Assembly: GCF_007860075.1 (NCBI RefSeq)
Contig: NZ_SJPP01000001.1
Span: forward strand, 3,135,490-3,199,489
Direction of reading: 5' to 3'
DNA length: 64,000 nucleotides
DNA from: Symmachiella macrocystis
Lineage (GTDB): Bacteria; Planctomycetota; Planctomycetia; Planctomycetales; Planctomycetaceae
A program made the translations under genes and the position numbers. This document shows, one piece after another, positions 1 through 9,952 of this stretch; within the stretch, counting starts at the first letter, position 1, and each line of letters begins with the position of its first letter. A model generated the notes under the pieces. That model was not told where the DNA came from. It saw only the letters and a program-made list of their open reading frames with translations, and did not search any database.

Positions 1-1
1 C

Positions 2-1249
2 AGTTGGTTGATTTTGCCGTTGGTCGTATTGCTGGCCTGTTGGGGGATCCCCGACGATATCAAAGCCCGCTCGCTGCACACCGTGGTGACTAAACCGGTG
101 TATCGCAGTGAAATTGTCCTGGGGCGAATTTTTGGCTATGGGATGATCGGCACATTGGCCTTAGTCGCAATGGGGGTGGCAGGCTATGCATGGCTGTATC
201 GCCAAGTCGACGAGGATTCTCGCGCTTCGCTCACCGCAAAAGTACCAGTCTACGGTGACGACATCATCTGGCTAGACCAGCAGGGCCAACCCGCCGAATC
301 TGGCATCAATACCGGCGATGTCTGGGAGTTTCGTAGCTACATCCCGGGCAATACCAAGGCCCGCGCCACATGGGTCTTCGACGGTGTGGGCGAAGATTAT
401 TTACGTCCCAATCCCGAAACCGGCGATCCGGAGTTGCGGCTGGAATCGTCATTTCAGGTGTTTCGTTCGTTCATTGGGGATGCCGACCGCGGCATTCGTG
501 CCCGCTATACATTCGTGAACGAAGACAAAGATTTGCGGGTGCCGATTGCACCCTTTGAAGTCAAGGAATTTCATAACGGGGCCAACATCACAACAGTCCC
601 CCGCAACTTGCCGGTTCGCCGAGGAGAGACCGTCGACCTGATCGACGATTTGGTTAAAGACGGTAAGCTACGGGTCGAAGTCGAATGTTTGACCTCTGGC
701 CAATACCTGGGGATGGCACGTCCCGACTTGTTCATCCGCCTACCCGAACACAGCTTTGCCGCCAGTTATTGCAAAGCCCTGTTTGGAATTTGGATGATGA
801 TGGGAATGGCCGTTGTGCTGTGTGTCGGCTGGAGTTGTGTGGTCAAAGGTCCGGTCGCCACGCTCGCCAGTTCGGTGATGTTGATCGTCGGTAAGAGCTT
901 TTCAGGGTTCTTTGAAGAGTTGGCGGCTGGCAACGTCAAAGGGGGTGGTGTTCTGGAATCGATGGTCCGGATCTACAAGCACACCACACCCAATGTCGAT
1001 CTCGAAGAATCGACCGGCCAGACCGTGATCGAAACGATCGATGCCGTGCCTGAAGCGTTTTTGAAAGTGACCCAAAAGTTGGTGCCGAACTTCGGGTCGT
1101 TGGATTTTACGGAATATACGGCCAACGGGTTCGATGTTCCGTTTTCAGCGGCACTGCTGCCCGGAATTGCCCTTATGGTCGGCCATTGTTTGCCGTGGAT
1201 CTTTTTAGCGTACGTTGCACTGAAGTATCGTGAATTGGAATCGAAATGA
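2..1249 (+). CDS. ABC-2-type transporter permease-like membrane protein (5' end outside window)
   Basis: The frame is open from the first bases, so the true start lies upstream and only the C-terminal part (about 415 residues) is visible. The early segment 'GIPDDIKARSLHTVVTKPV' followed by 'EIVLGRIFGYG' is the usual signature of ABC-2 permeases, where a domain reporting on loss of permease regions is followed by a membrane helix. Next comes a soluble, presumably extracytoplasmic region of about 190 residues. A helix pair near residues 255-300 and a last helix near 385-405 follow. It overlaps the next gene by 4 bases (ATGA), so the two are translationally coupled. The transported substrate cannot be told, and the ATPase partner is probably upstream. 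Confidence 0.7.
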   Translation, partial: SWLILPLVVLLACWGIPDDIKARSLHTVVTKPVYRSEIVLGRIFGYGMIGTLALVAMGVAGYAWLYRQVDEDSRASLTAKVPVYGDDIIWLDQQGQPAESGINTGDVWEFRSYIPGNTKARATWVFDGVGEDYLRPNPETGDPELRLESSFQVFRSFIGDADRGIRARYTFVNEDKDLRVPIAPFEVKEFHNGANITTVPRNLPVRRGETVDLIDDLVKDGKLRVEVECLTSGQYLGMARPDLFIRLPEHSFAASYCKALFGIWMMMGMAVVLCVGWSCVVKGPVATLASSVMLIVGKSFSGFFEELAAGNVKGGGVLESMVRIYKHTTPNVDLEESTGQTVIETIDAVPEAFLKVTQKLVPNFGSLDFTEYTANGFDVPFSAALLPGIALMVGHCLPWIFLAYVALKYRELESK

Positions 1250-2616
1250 ACAAGCTCAATTCGCTACAACGCAAATTGGTATATCTGTTCGGAATTATCC
1301 TGCTGTTGATTCCGATCCTGTTGCTGGGACGTCCAGGGCGTACCGCGATTCCCGCGACGGAAACGCGCGCCGCGATTCCTGCGGAAACAGGGGGCCATCT
1401 CGACGCGCTGCGGAGGCAGAACGACCTCGGTGTCACCGATCTGGGAAACGTCGATCCCTCGAGTGCCACCATGAATTTGGTGCTGCTGGGATTGCGCGGC
1501 GTTGCGACCAATCTGCTGTGGATGGAAGCTCAAGAACAGCAACAGCATAAGGACTGGGCCGAGCTAAATCGCACGACCGAATCGATTATTCTGTTGCAGC
1601 CGCACTTTCAGAAAGTCTGGCAATTTCAAGGTTGGAACCTGGCATACAACGTCTCAGCGGAATGGGATGCGGTTCCGGACCGCTATCACTGGGTCAAGAC
1701 CGGCATCAAATTTTTGGAGCGAGGCACGAAGCGGAACCATAAGTTGCCCGAACTCTACTGGCATACCGGAAGTATGCTCGGCAAAAAAATTGGACGCTCC
1801 GACGAATGGAAACAGTTTCGCCAATACTTTACGGAACAAGATCCCAACCCGAAGATCGGCGAAAGTGACGAACGGATCGATCGCGACTTGAATCCAGACG
1901 GCAAGGACAACTACTTGGTGGCTAAGGAATGGTTTCAAAAGTCCAAGGATGTTGCAGCGCAATACCCGCAAAACCAGCAACACATCATGACCAATGAGAT
2001 TTTCAACACGTATCCCGCACGTTCACAAATCGACTACGCGGATGTATTCAGTCGTGAAGGCAAAGTGGGCGAAAGATCTCGGGAGGCCTGGCAAACTGCA
2101 TCCGATGACTGGCTGGCGGTTGGAAACGATAAAATCCGTACCGATTTCGGCGAAATTCGCATGGAAGTGCAAAGCGAAGCCGAATTCGAAGAAATGGCGG
2201 CCGAATACAATGTCGACGTGGAATCCGTCAAACGGGCCGTTTCGTATTTTCACAATTTGACCAACTACACGTACTGGCGGACCCGCGTTTTGGCTGAGCG
2301 CGAAACCAATACCATGGAAGCCCACAGTGATCTGTACGAGGGTGAGCAAAAGTACAAGACCGGCGAATTTATCGAAGCCGAGGCACTATTGCTTCGCGGT
2401 ATGCGGAAGTTTGAAAAAATGCTGGAGGACTTTCCGGTATTGCTCGATGAGGAACTCACCGTCGAAGAAGGGCTGGTGGCCATCTTAATCTATCGCGACA
2501 TCCAGCAAACGCTGGGAAAACGCGTCGATGTGCATCCGCTCAAGAAAATGTGGAACATGAACCAATCTCGAGTCCCCAACGCGCAATCGGAATTGCGACG
2601 GCGGACTCGCCAGTAA
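1246..2616 (+). CDS. Unknown membrane-anchored protein coupled to ABC permease
   Basis: 456 residues. One hydrophobic helix at about residues 10-26 suggests an N-terminal anchor, and the rest is soluble and rich in Trp, Tyr and charged residues. The segment around residues 80-150 ('LLWMEAQEQQQHKDWAELNR', then a Trp-rich stretch) and the helical C-terminal part look like irregular TPR-type helices, but no named domain is recognised. The start overlaps the stop of the permease gene by 4 bases, so it is probably an accessory subunit or a protein working on the same substrate. A similar permease/large-anchored-protein pair is my recollection for planctomycetes and is not proven here. Confidence 0.65.
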   Translation: MNKLNSLQRKLVYLFGIILLLIPILLLGRPGRTAIPATETRAAIPAETGGHLDALRRQNDLGVTDLGNVDPSSATMNLVLLGLRGVATNLLWMEAQEQQQHKDWAELNRTTESIILLQPHFQKVWQFQGWNLAYNVSAEWDAVPDRYHWVKTGIKFLERGTKRNHKLPELYWHTGSMLGKKIGRSDEWKQFRQYFTEQDPNPKIGESDERIDRDLNPDGKDNYLVAKEWFQKSKDVAAQYPQNQQHIMTNEIFNTYPARSQIDYADVFSREGKVGERSREAWQTASDDWLAVGNDKIRTDFGEIRMEVQSEAEFEEMAAEYNVDVESVKRAVSYFHNLTNYTYWRTRVLAERETNTMEAHSDLYEGEQKYKTGEFIEAEALLLRGMRKFEKMLEDFPVLLDEELTVEEGLVAILIYRDIQQTLGKRVDVHPLKKMWNMNQSRVPNAQSELRRRTRQ

Positions 2617-3036
2617 GACGGCGAGAATCGTTCCACGATGTAATAATCCGTTGAAGCGGACAAGCCACCCGCCGCATCAGGGCGGGAAGGGCTTAGTGGA
2701 GACAGCACTCCGCTCTGATTTACGCTCAATCGTCAGCTCTACCGCCCGGGCAATTTTCTCTGTGGCGACAGATCCGCGCCGTCGAGAAAAATCTCGCGGA
2801 TTTTCCGCAAATCGGCCGCTTTTGCCGATAGCCGCGACGTTGACAACGAACGTCGACGACCGCTACACTCGCGGCCTTTAGTCGCTGGAAATCATGAATT
2901 AACCATGAATTGCGGCACAACCGGCCCAGTTGCGTAGCGGCATTCTAATTGGGGCATCGCTCGTCCCGACCAAGTGGTCCGTCTGCGTTTTCTCTCTGGT
3001 TGTGTCAGCCTCAGTACAATGGAGATCAACCCCAGG
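2617..3036. other. Intergenic region before the pyrophosphatase gene
   Basis: About 420 bases without a convincing gene. A reading frame enters from a GTG at 2974 but lacks a ribosome-binding site and adds residues before a normal signal peptide. The region holds a good promoter-like pair (2840-2869) and otherwise nothing recognised. Confidence 0.5.
2840..2869 (+). promoter_or_regulatory. Sigma-70-like promoter candidate for hppA
   Basis: TTGACA at 2840-2845 and TACACT at 2864-2869 are separated by 18 bases. It is correctly oriented for the pyrophosphatase and would give a 5' untranslated region of about 160 bases. This is a sequence match only. Confidence 0.4.
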
Positions 3037-5652
3037 ATGAAACTCCTCTCATCGCGAGTCGGTCAGATGGTGAATCGTTGGAAACTGCTCTTGCCTTTGG
3101 CGATTACGGCTTTGTTTACCACGCCGATATTCGCACAAGAGTCTGCGGATGCTAACGCGGCGCTCGGTGCCTCGAATCAGGTCTCTGGCGCCATGATATT
3201 CATGATTTGGTGCCTTTGCTTTGTCGCTTCGATAGCGGCTTTGTGGTACGCCAAGAAATTCTACGACTGGATGATCACCCAGGACGAAGGCGACGAGGTG
3301 ATGGTCAAAATCGCCGGTCACGTCCGTGACGGTGCGAACGCCTACCTGAGACAACAATATAAAGTCGTGACGATATTCTTCATCGTCACCGGGATCATTC
3401 TGGGAATTGTGGCGTTCGTCTTTAAAGCCCAGCACCCGATTGTTCCCTTTGCCTTCCTGACCGGCGGTTTCTTTTCTGGTTTGGCTGGTTGGTTCGGTAT
3501 GAAAACGGCAACGCTCGCCAGTTCGCGGACCGCTCAGGGAGCCAAGAATTCACTTAACCAAGGCCTGCAAGTCGCTTTTCGTAGCGGTGCAGTCATGGGA
3601 CTGGTGGTGGTTGGACTCGGTCTGATCGACATCACGCTTTGGTTTGGCGGTCTGTATTACATTGCTCCTATGATGGGCTATCACTTTAGTTTGGAAGAAA
3701 TCACCGTCACCATGCTCTGCTTTGGCATGGGAGCCAGTTGCCAAGCGTTGTTCGCACGCGTGGGCGGTGGCATCTTTACCAAAGCGGCTGATGTGGGTGC
3801 CGACTTGGTTGGTAAAGTCGAAGCTGGAATTCCTGAAGACGATCCGCGGAACCCCGCGACGATCGCCGACAACGTGGGAGACAACGTGGGAGACGTCGCC
3901 GGTATGGGGGCGGATCTCTACGAATCCTATTGTGGCTCGATCTTGGCGACCGCGGCTTTGGGCGTGGCGGCATTTCAGGGTCACCTAAAAATGCAGGCCA
4001 TGATGCTGTTGTTGCCGTTCGCTATTGCAGCAGCGGGAATCGCAGTCTCCATCTACGGTGTCTTCCTCGTCAAAACCGAAGAAGGAGCCTCGCAGCGTAA
4101 TCTGTTGGCCGCCTTGGCTAAGGGGATTAACATTTCGAGTGCGTTGGTCGCCGTAGTGACGGCGGTACTCGCATTTTTCATCTTGTATCTACCCTCAACC
4201 GGCGATGTCGGCGAAATCCTGGAAACTGCAGGAATGCCGCATGGGTGGGGATTGGCATTTGGTGTGTTTATTGCCGTGGTGACCGGTCTGGTCGCCGGAA
4301 TCGGAATCGGCAAATGGACGGAATACTCTACGAGTGAAGAATACGCCCCCACAAAACGAATCGCTGACCAAGCCGTCACAGGACCGGCCACAGTCATCAT
4401 CGCTGGTGTTGCTGAAGGTTTCTACAGCGTCTGGGTTCCGATTGTTATCGTGGGTGCTGCTATTCTCGTCGCCTTCGGTGCCTGCACCGGTTTTGACTAT
4501 GCCAACGCCGATACGTTTGCTTTGGGGCTGTACGGAGTCGGTATTGCCGCTGTCGGCATGCTCAGTACGCTGGGCCTGACCTTGGCGACTGATGCATATG
4601 GGCCAATCGCCGACAACGCGGGTGGCAACGCGGAAATGAGCCACCAAGATCCGATCGTTCGCGAGCGGACCGACGCCCTCGACAGCTTGGGTAACACCAC
4701 GGCTGCGACTGGAAAGGGCTTTGCCATCGGCTCAGCTGCCTTGACCGCCTTGGCACTGTTGGCCGCTTACGTCGAGGAAGTCCGTATCGGTTTCGACCGC
4801 TGGGTGGAACCCTCGATTGTGGGAACAGAAGGCGAAGGCACGGTCAAAAAAATTGCCAGCGGGTTGCTCGCGACAAATTCGAAAGAAGAAGGTGGCAAAA
4901 ACGAAGCTTGGTTGGTCTTCCCGCCGACCGTTAAAGAGGAACACCGGGACAAAGACCTTCAAGCACTCATTGACCTCAAGCCAGGCGATTCCACGACTGT
5001 CGACCTCGATAAGTTGGCGAATCAAGGCTATATCGTGAATAACCGCTTTGCCAAAATCCCAGACTTTGTTCGCTATTACAATGTCACCGTCATGAACCCG
5101 CGGGTACTGGTCGGCATGTTTGCCGGTGTGGCCTTAGCGTTCGTGTTCTGTGCAATGACCATGAAAGCTGTGGGCCGCTCTGCGGGTGCGATGGTCGAAG
5201 AAGTTCGCCGACAATTTCGCGATATTCCAGGAATCATGGAAAGCGAAGCCGAACCGGACTACGCAGCCTGTGTCGCCATTAGTACGGCGGCCGCACAGCG
5301 CGAGATGGTTCTGCCGGCAGTCATGGGCTTGGTCGCCCCGATTGTGGTCGGATTGCTGTTGGGCGTGGCTGGAGTCATGGGCATGCTGGCTGGCGGACTG
5401 ACCTCCGGTTTTGCCGTCGCTATTATGATGGCCAACGCTGGTGGTGCCTGGGACAACGCCAAGAAGTACATCGAAGCGGGTGCCCACGGTGGAAAAGGGA
5501 CTGATGCTCATAAAGCCACCGTGGTGGGAGATACTGTTGGCGATCCGTTCAAGGATACCAGCGGTCCCAGCTTGAATATCTTGATCAAATTGATGAGTAT
5601 GGTTTCAGTGGTCTTCGCCGGCCTGATTGTGAAAATGGCGTTGGGCATGTAG
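3037..5652 (+). CDS. hppA: K+-dependent membrane-bound ion-pumping pyrophosphatase
   Basis: Couples hydrolysis of cytoplasmic pyrophosphate to H+ or Na+ export across the membrane. The substrate-binding motif '[11 protein letters not shown]' starts near residue 252, followed by '[12 protein letters not shown]'. Many membrane helices span the whole length. The '[10 protein letters not shown]' segment has Ala (about residue 556) where K+-independent enzymes have Lys, which indicates the K+-dependent class. Whether it pumps H+ or Na+ cannot be told by eye. Two oddities: the N-terminus carries a cleavable-type signal peptide ending 'PIFAQ', and an extra stretch of about 100 hydrophilic residues sits after the helix carrying GNTTAA, on the periplasmic side. 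In-frame starts are GTG 2974 and ATG 3019, 3037 and 3067. I chose 3037 (GGAG 12 bases upstream), but 3067 also fits the signal peptide. Confidence 0.95.
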   Translation: MKLLSSRVGQMVNRWKLLLPLAITALFTTPIFAQESADANAALGASNQVSGAMIFMIWCLCFVASIAALWYAKKFYDWMITQDEGDEVMVKIAGHVRDGANAYLRQQYKVVTIFFIVTGIILGIVAFVFKAQHPIVPFAFLTGGFFSGLAGWFGMKTATLASSRTAQGAKNSLNQGLQVAFRSGAVMGLVVVGLGLIDITLWFGGLYYIAPMMGYHFSLEEITVTMLCFGMGASCQALFARVGGGIFTKAADVGADLVGKVEAGIPEDDPRNPATIADNVGDNVGDVAGMGADLYESYCGSILATAALGVAAFQGHLKMQAMMLLLPFAIAAAGIAVSIYGVFLVKTEEGASQRNLLAALAKGINISSALVAVVTAVLAFFILYLPSTGDVGEILETAGMPHGWGLAFGVFIAVVTGLVAGIGIGKWTEYSTSEEYAPTKRIADQAVTGPATVIIAGVAEGFYSVWVPIVIVGAAILVAFGACTGFDYANADTFALGLYGVGIAAVGMLSTLGLTLATDAYGPIADNAGGNAEMSHQDPIVRERTDALDSLGNTTAATGKGFAIGSAALTALALLAAYVEEVRIGFDRWVEPSIVGTEGEGTVKKIASGLLATNSKEEGGKNEAWLVFPPTVKEEHRDKDLQALIDLKPGDSTTVDLDKLANQGYIVNNRFAKIPDFVRYYNVTVMNPRVLVGMFAGVALAFVFCAMTMKAVGRSAGAMVEEVRRQFRDIPGIMESEAEPDYAACVAISTAAAQREMVLPAVMGLVAPIVVGLLLGVAGVMGMLAGGLTSGFAVAIMMANAGGAWDNAKKYIEAGAHGGKGTDAHKATVVGDTVGDPFKDTSGPSLNILIKLMSMVSVVFAGLIVKMALGM

Positions 5653-5752
5653 CCTGGCGACGTTTCTAGCAGAACCGGCCGCGAACCATCGAAACGTGTC
5701 CTCCAGACAAATCACGTTTCTAACTGAAATGGCTCCGGCCGGAATTGGGGAG

Positions 5753-6169
5753 ATGAAGACGATTACGACTGAATCCAGTGAACCGCAAAACAGCGCTGCA
5801 CAGGAGCGCGCCTTACAGTTGGCGTGCGGCTGTGCACGCGTGGCCGATGATTATCGCGGCACCGATACGGTCGTGCTGAATCTGACTTCCGTGACACGGA
5901 TTGCGGACTACTTCGTGATCACCACAGCCACCAGTCGGCGACAGATGCACGCCATCGCCGATGAATCGAGCCGCATGATGCGGAAGTCCGGGTCGCAGCG
6001 GATCGGAACCGAGGGGTACGACGGCGATTCCTGGGTGTTGCAGGATTACGGCGACGTCGTCATCCATGTCTTCAATCCCGAGACCCGCACGTTGTATGAT
6101 CTGGAACACTTGTGGGCCGATGCGGAAAAAATCGACTGGCAGTCGGTCCCCCTCGACGACGCTGAGTGA
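5753..6169 (+). CDS. rsfS: Ribosomal silencing factor RsfS
   Basis: 138 residues from ATG 5753. In-frame ATG 5729 and GTG 5696 would lengthen it, but the conserved domain begins after 5753. RsfS binds ribosomal protein uL14 on the large subunit and blocks subunit joining when nutrients are short. The family core is visible: 'DTVVLNLTSVTRIADYFVI', then 'SRRQMHAIAD', 'GTEGYDGDSWVLQDYGDVVI' and 'HVFNPETRTLYDLEHLW'. It lies 45 bases upstream of argS on the same strand, and the two may be co-transcribed. Confidence 0.9.
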   Translation: MKTITTESSEPQNSAAQERALQLACGCARVADDYRGTDTVVLNLTSVTRIADYFVITTATSRRQMHAIADESSRMMRKSGSQRIGTEGYDGDSWVLQDYGDVVIHVFNPETRTLYDLEHLWADAEKIDWQSVPLDDAE

Positions 6170-6214
6170 TCCCTCCGTGATCGCAGCGATGCTGACCCTC
6201 TGCCAAAGGCCGCT

Positions 6215-8176
6215 ATGAACGTCCTGAAACAACTCCGCGACCAATTTGAGTCCGCGCTCAATAGCTACACCGACGATGCACCGCAGTTCGCTGCAATGAT
6301 CAAACCGGCCGGCGACCCGAAGTTCGGTGACTATCAAGCCAACTGCGCGATGCCATTGGGCAAACAGGTTGGAAAGAATCCACGAGAATTGGCCGCTGAA
6401 CTGGTTGCCAGCGTCGATCTGGACGAGCTGTGCGAACCGCTGGAAGTCGCCGGTCCAGGTTTTATCAATCTTAAACTGCGCGACGAATGGCTGGAAACGG
6501 CCGTCAACAATCTGGTCAACGACGAGCGCCTCGGCGTCGAGCCGGTCGCCCAACCGCGCAATTTCATCGTCGACTACTCCGCCCCCAATGTCGCCAAACC
6601 GATGCACGTGGGGCACCTCCGCAGCACGGTGATCGGCGCTGCTCTGTACCGCATCCTCTGCAGTCTGGGCCACAATGTCGTCGGTGACAATCACATCGGC
6701 GACTGGGGGACGCAGTTTGGCATGATCATCTACGGGTACAAACACTTCCTCGACCAGTCGGCTTACGAGGAAGCTCCCGTGCTCGAGTTGTCGCGGCTGT
6801 ATCGTCTGGTGAATCAACTCAGCGATTACCACGCCGCCGCCACGCAACTTCCGCAACTGCGCGAGACTTTGGCAGAGCGCGAAGCCACTTTAACTGCGGC
6901 CCAACAGGACGCCGACCCCAAAGACAAAAAAGCAAAAAAAGCGGTCAAGCAACTCACCAACCAAGTCGTCGGACTGCAGGATAAAATCAAAGTCGCTGAA
7001 AGCAAAATCGCCACAGTCGGTGGCGACGCGACACTCAAGGCCCTGGCTGACGCAGATCCCCAGATTGCGACCGCTGCCCGCAATGAAACCGCCAAACTGC
7101 ATGCCGGGGATGCGGAAAACCGGGCGTTGTGGGACCAGTTCATTCCGCTCTGCTTGGAAGCACTGCAGAGCGTCTATGATCGGATAGAAATCCATTTCGA
7201 CAAGTCGCTGGGCGAAAGTTTCTATCAACCGATGCTGGCCGACGTCGTCGCCGACCTGCAGGCAAAAGGGATTGCCCGCGAGAGTGAAGCAGCGATTTGC
7301 GCATTCGTCGAAGGCTTCGATGCCCCGTTTATCGTTCGCAAAACCGACGGAGCGTTTACGTACGCAACCACCGACTTGGCGACGGTCAAATACCGCATCG
7401 AGGAGTTGAAGGCCGACTCTATCATCTACGTCGTCGATGCTCGCCAAGGGGAGCACTTCAAGCTGCTATTTGAAACAGTTCGTAAATGGGGCTACGACCA
7501 GACCGAGCTTCAGCACGTCAGTTTCGGCACGATCCTCGGGGATGATCGACGTCCTTTCAAAACGCGTTCGGGCGATACGGTGGGGTTGGAGTCATTGCTG
7601 GACGAATCGATCGCCAAGGCTTATACGATTGTCAGTGACAACGACGATGCCAAGCCCAACGGTGCGGAACTCGATGAACCGGAGCGTCGTCGCATCGCAG
7701 AGATCGTCGGACTGGGCGGCATCAAATACGCCGACCTGCACCACAATCGCGACAGCGATTACGTCTTCAACTGGGACAAGATGCTCGCCACCACCGGTGA
7801 TACGGCGACATATATACAATATGCTTTCGCCCGCGTGTGCGGTATTCTCCGTCGTGCTGAGGTCGACCGGGAGTCGCTGCGACAGTCCGGCGCCGTCATT
7901 CGACTCTCCCACGAGTCTGAACGGCTACTCATATTGTCGCTATTGCGATTTCCCGAAGCGCTAACGCAAGCGGCGGCGGAATATCGGCCGAATTATCTGA
8001 CTGAATATCTGTTCAAGACCGCCGGTGTGTTCAGCGGGTTTTTCGAGCATTGTCCCGTGGTCAATGCGGAAACGGACGACCTGCGCAACAGCCGTTTATT
8101 GCTGTGCGACCTGACTGCCCGCGTGATCGCTCAAGGTCTTGAGCTGCTCGGCATCCACACCAGCGAGCGGATGTAA
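6215..8176 (+). CDS. argS: Arginine--tRNA ligase
   Basis: 653 residues, class I aminoacyl-tRNA synthetase that charges tRNA-Arg. It has an N-terminal arginyl-tRNA-synthetase domain. The HIGH-type motif is 'HVGH' at residues 131-134 inside 'APNVAKPMHVGHLRST'. The KMSK-equivalent loop is 'KTRSG' at 449-453. The C-terminal anticodon-binding domain contains 'YIQYAFARVCGILRRA'. The protein is about 75 residues longer than typical bacterial ArgS. The excess is a Lys/Glu/Gln-rich, probably coiled-coil stretch at about residues 211-270 inside the catalytic domain. Both catalytic motifs are intact, so the insertion is likely tolerated rather than inactivating. Confidence 0.95.
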   Translation: MNVLKQLRDQFESALNSYTDDAPQFAAMIKPAGDPKFGDYQANCAMPLGKQVGKNPRELAAELVASVDLDELCEPLEVAGPGFINLKLRDEWLETAVNNLVNDERLGVEPVAQPRNFIVDYSAPNVAKPMHVGHLRSTVIGAALYRILCSLGHNVVGDNHIGDWGTQFGMIIYGYKHFLDQSAYEEAPVLELSRLYRLVNQLSDYHAAATQLPQLRETLAEREATLTAAQQDADPKDKKAKKAVKQLTNQVVGLQDKIKVAESKIATVGGDATLKALADADPQIATAARNETAKLHAGDAENRALWDQFIPLCLEALQSVYDRIEIHFDKSLGESFYQPMLADVVADLQAKGIARESEAAICAFVEGFDAPFIVRKTDGAFTYATTDLATVKYRIEELKADSIIYVVDARQGEHFKLLFETVRKWGYDQTELQHVSFGTILGDDRRPFKTRSGDTVGLESLLDESIAKAYTIVSDNDDAKPNGAELDEPERRRIAEIVGLGGIKYADLHHNRDSDYVFNWDKMLATTGDTATYIQYAFARVCGILRRAEVDRESLRQSGAVIRLSHESERLLILSLLRFPEALTQAAAEYRPNYLTEYLFKTAGVFSGFFEHCPVVNAETDDLRNSRLLLCDLTARVIAQGLELLGIHTSERM

Positions 8177-8368
8177 ACGGCTCGGTTTGCTCCCCGTGAT
8201 GGTGATCCACACTGCGCGGATTCTCTAAAAAATGTGAATCTCCGGGAATTATTTCTCGCTGCGGCGCATCTCTAATAGATAGCCAATGCCGGTCGCGCTC
8301 AATGCTCGCACCGCGACGCTAACTTCTATCGAACACGGGCACCTCACAATTCTTGAGGAGGGGATGCG

Positions 8369-9952
8369 ATGCGCTTTGTTCTGGTCCTGCTGGGCACGAT
8401 GTGTATGGTTGGTTGCAGCTACGAGGTGAATCAACCGATGGACGCAGAGAGAAAGGCGGCATCGATTGATGTCCAGTCCATGACACAAAGCTGTGCTCTC
8501 AGCGACACAGATTTTAGCGGCGAAGCCTACGACCAGATTGTTGAAAACCGCTTCCTCAATGCCGCGGTCAATCCCCTTTCGACGTTTTCGATCGACGTCG
8601 ACACCGCTTCCTACTCCAACGTTCGCCGCTTCTTGAAACAAGGGCAACTGCCACCGGCTGGGGCGGTGCGGATTGAGGAAATGCTGAATTACTTCCCGTA
8701 CGAATACCCTCCTCCCAGCGGCGACGAACCGTTTTCTGCCAGTATCGAAATGGCGGGTTGCCCCTGGAATTCTGCACACCGTTTGGCGCGCATTGCACTA
8801 AAGGGGCGGGAAATCAACAGTGCGCACCGCCCGGTCAGCAATCTGGTGTTCTTGCTAGATGTCTCCGGGTCGATGGCCGAACCCAATAAACTTCCGCTCG
8901 TCAAATCGGCGATCAAAATGCTCGTCGACAACTTCGGCGAAAACGACCGCGTGGCGATCGTGGTCTATGCGGGCGCATCGGGATTGGTGTTGCCCTCCAC
9001 GACCGGCGATCAACGCGATGTGATTCACGACGCCCTGGAGCGGTTGAATGCCGGTGGCGGGACCAACGGCGGGGCGGGTGTTGAATTGGCCTACAAAGTG
9101 GCGGTCGAAAACTACATTGCCGGCGGCGTCAATCGCGTGATTCTCTGTACCGACGGTGATTTCAATATCGGCACCACCAACCAAAGCGAACTCGTGCAGT
9201 TAATCGAAAGCAAAGCCCAAAGTGGTGTCTATTTGAGTGTGCTGGGATTTGGCATGGGGAACTACCAAGACTCCACGCTGGAAAAATTAGCCGACCACGG
9301 GAATGGCAACTACGGTTACATCGATACGCTCAACGAGGCCCGCAAGGTGTTCGTTGAACAAATGACCGGCACGCTGATCACGATTGCCAAAGACGTGAAG
9401 ATCCAAGTCGATTTCAACCCGGCGCGCGTCGCTGGCTACCGGCTGATCGGTTATGAAAACCGTATGCTGCAAGCGGAGGATTTCCAGGATGACGCAAAAG
9501 ATGCCGGCGAAATTGGTGCGGGGCATACGGTGACCGCACTCTACGAAATTGTGCCGGTCGGCAGCGAGACCCCCCTGCCCCAGGTCGACCCGTCGCAATA
9601 CCAGGAAACGACGAGTCCAGCTGCAGTTGCTAATGAGTTCGAAGTGCTCACGCTGCGGTTGCGTTACAAAGATCCCGACGGCAGCGACAGTCGCGAGTTG
9701 CGGTTCACACTGCAGCACAGCGACAAGTCGTTTGCGGAAGCCTCGCCCGATTTTCAATTCGCAACAGCAATCGCCGCCTTTGGAATGCTGTTGCGTGATT
9801 CGGAACATCGCGGTACAGCCACGCTCGACGCGGTTTTGGAAATTGCCCGCGCCAATCTGACCTGGGATCCCCACGGGTACCGCGCGGAGTTTGTAGAACT
9901 CGTCGAACGCGCTCGGTCGTTAAAGGCCGGCAATCAATTGAGTAAACTCTAG
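8369..9952 (+). CDS. von Willebrand factor type A / DUF3520 lipoprotein (YfbK-like)
   Basis: 527 residues. The signal peptide ends in a lipobox with the acylated Cys at residue 16 ('MCMVGC'), so it is a lipoprotein. Residues about 50-130 match the N-terminal region of YfbK-type proteins ('NPLSTFSIDVDTASYSNVRR'). A vWA domain follows with an intact metal-ion-dependent adhesion site 'DVSGS' at 164-168. The C-terminal third corresponds to DUF3520. vWA proteins of this kind bind other proteins in the periplasm, but the partner is unknown. The start is well supported: GAGGAGGGG lies just upstream of ATG 8369. Confidence 0.88.
   Translation: MRFVLVLLGTMCMVGCSYEVNQPMDAERKAASIDVQSMTQSCALSDTDFSGEAYDQIVENRFLNAAVNPLSTFSIDVDTASYSNVRRFLKQGQLPPAGAVRIEEMLNYFPYEYPPPSGDEPFSASIEMAGCPWNSAHRLARIALKGREINSAHRPVSNLVFLLDVSGSMAEPNKLPLVKSAIKMLVDNFGENDRVAIVVYAGASGLVLPSTTGDQRDVIHDALERLNAGGGTNGGAGVELAYKVAVENYIAGGVNRVILCTDGDFNIGTTNQSELVQLIESKAQSGVYLSVLGFGMGNYQDSTLEKLADHGNGNYGYIDTLNEARKVFVEQMTGTLITIAKDVKIQVDFNPARVAGYRLIGYENRMLQAEDFQDDAKDAGEIGAGHTVTALYEIVPVGSETPLPQVDPSQYQETTSPAAVANEFEVLTLRLRYKDPDGSDSRELRFTLQHSDKSFAEASPDFQFATAIAAFGMLLRDSEHRGTATLDAVLEIARANLTWDPHGYRAEFVELVERARSLKAGNQLSKL

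Noticed and set aside
2974-3036. Longer pyrophosphatase start at GTG 2974
   Set aside because: No ribosome-binding site, and it would place extra residues before a normal signal peptide.
5813-6856. 347-residue open frame antisense to rsfS and argS
   Set aside because: Spans two real genes on the opposite strand and has no motif.
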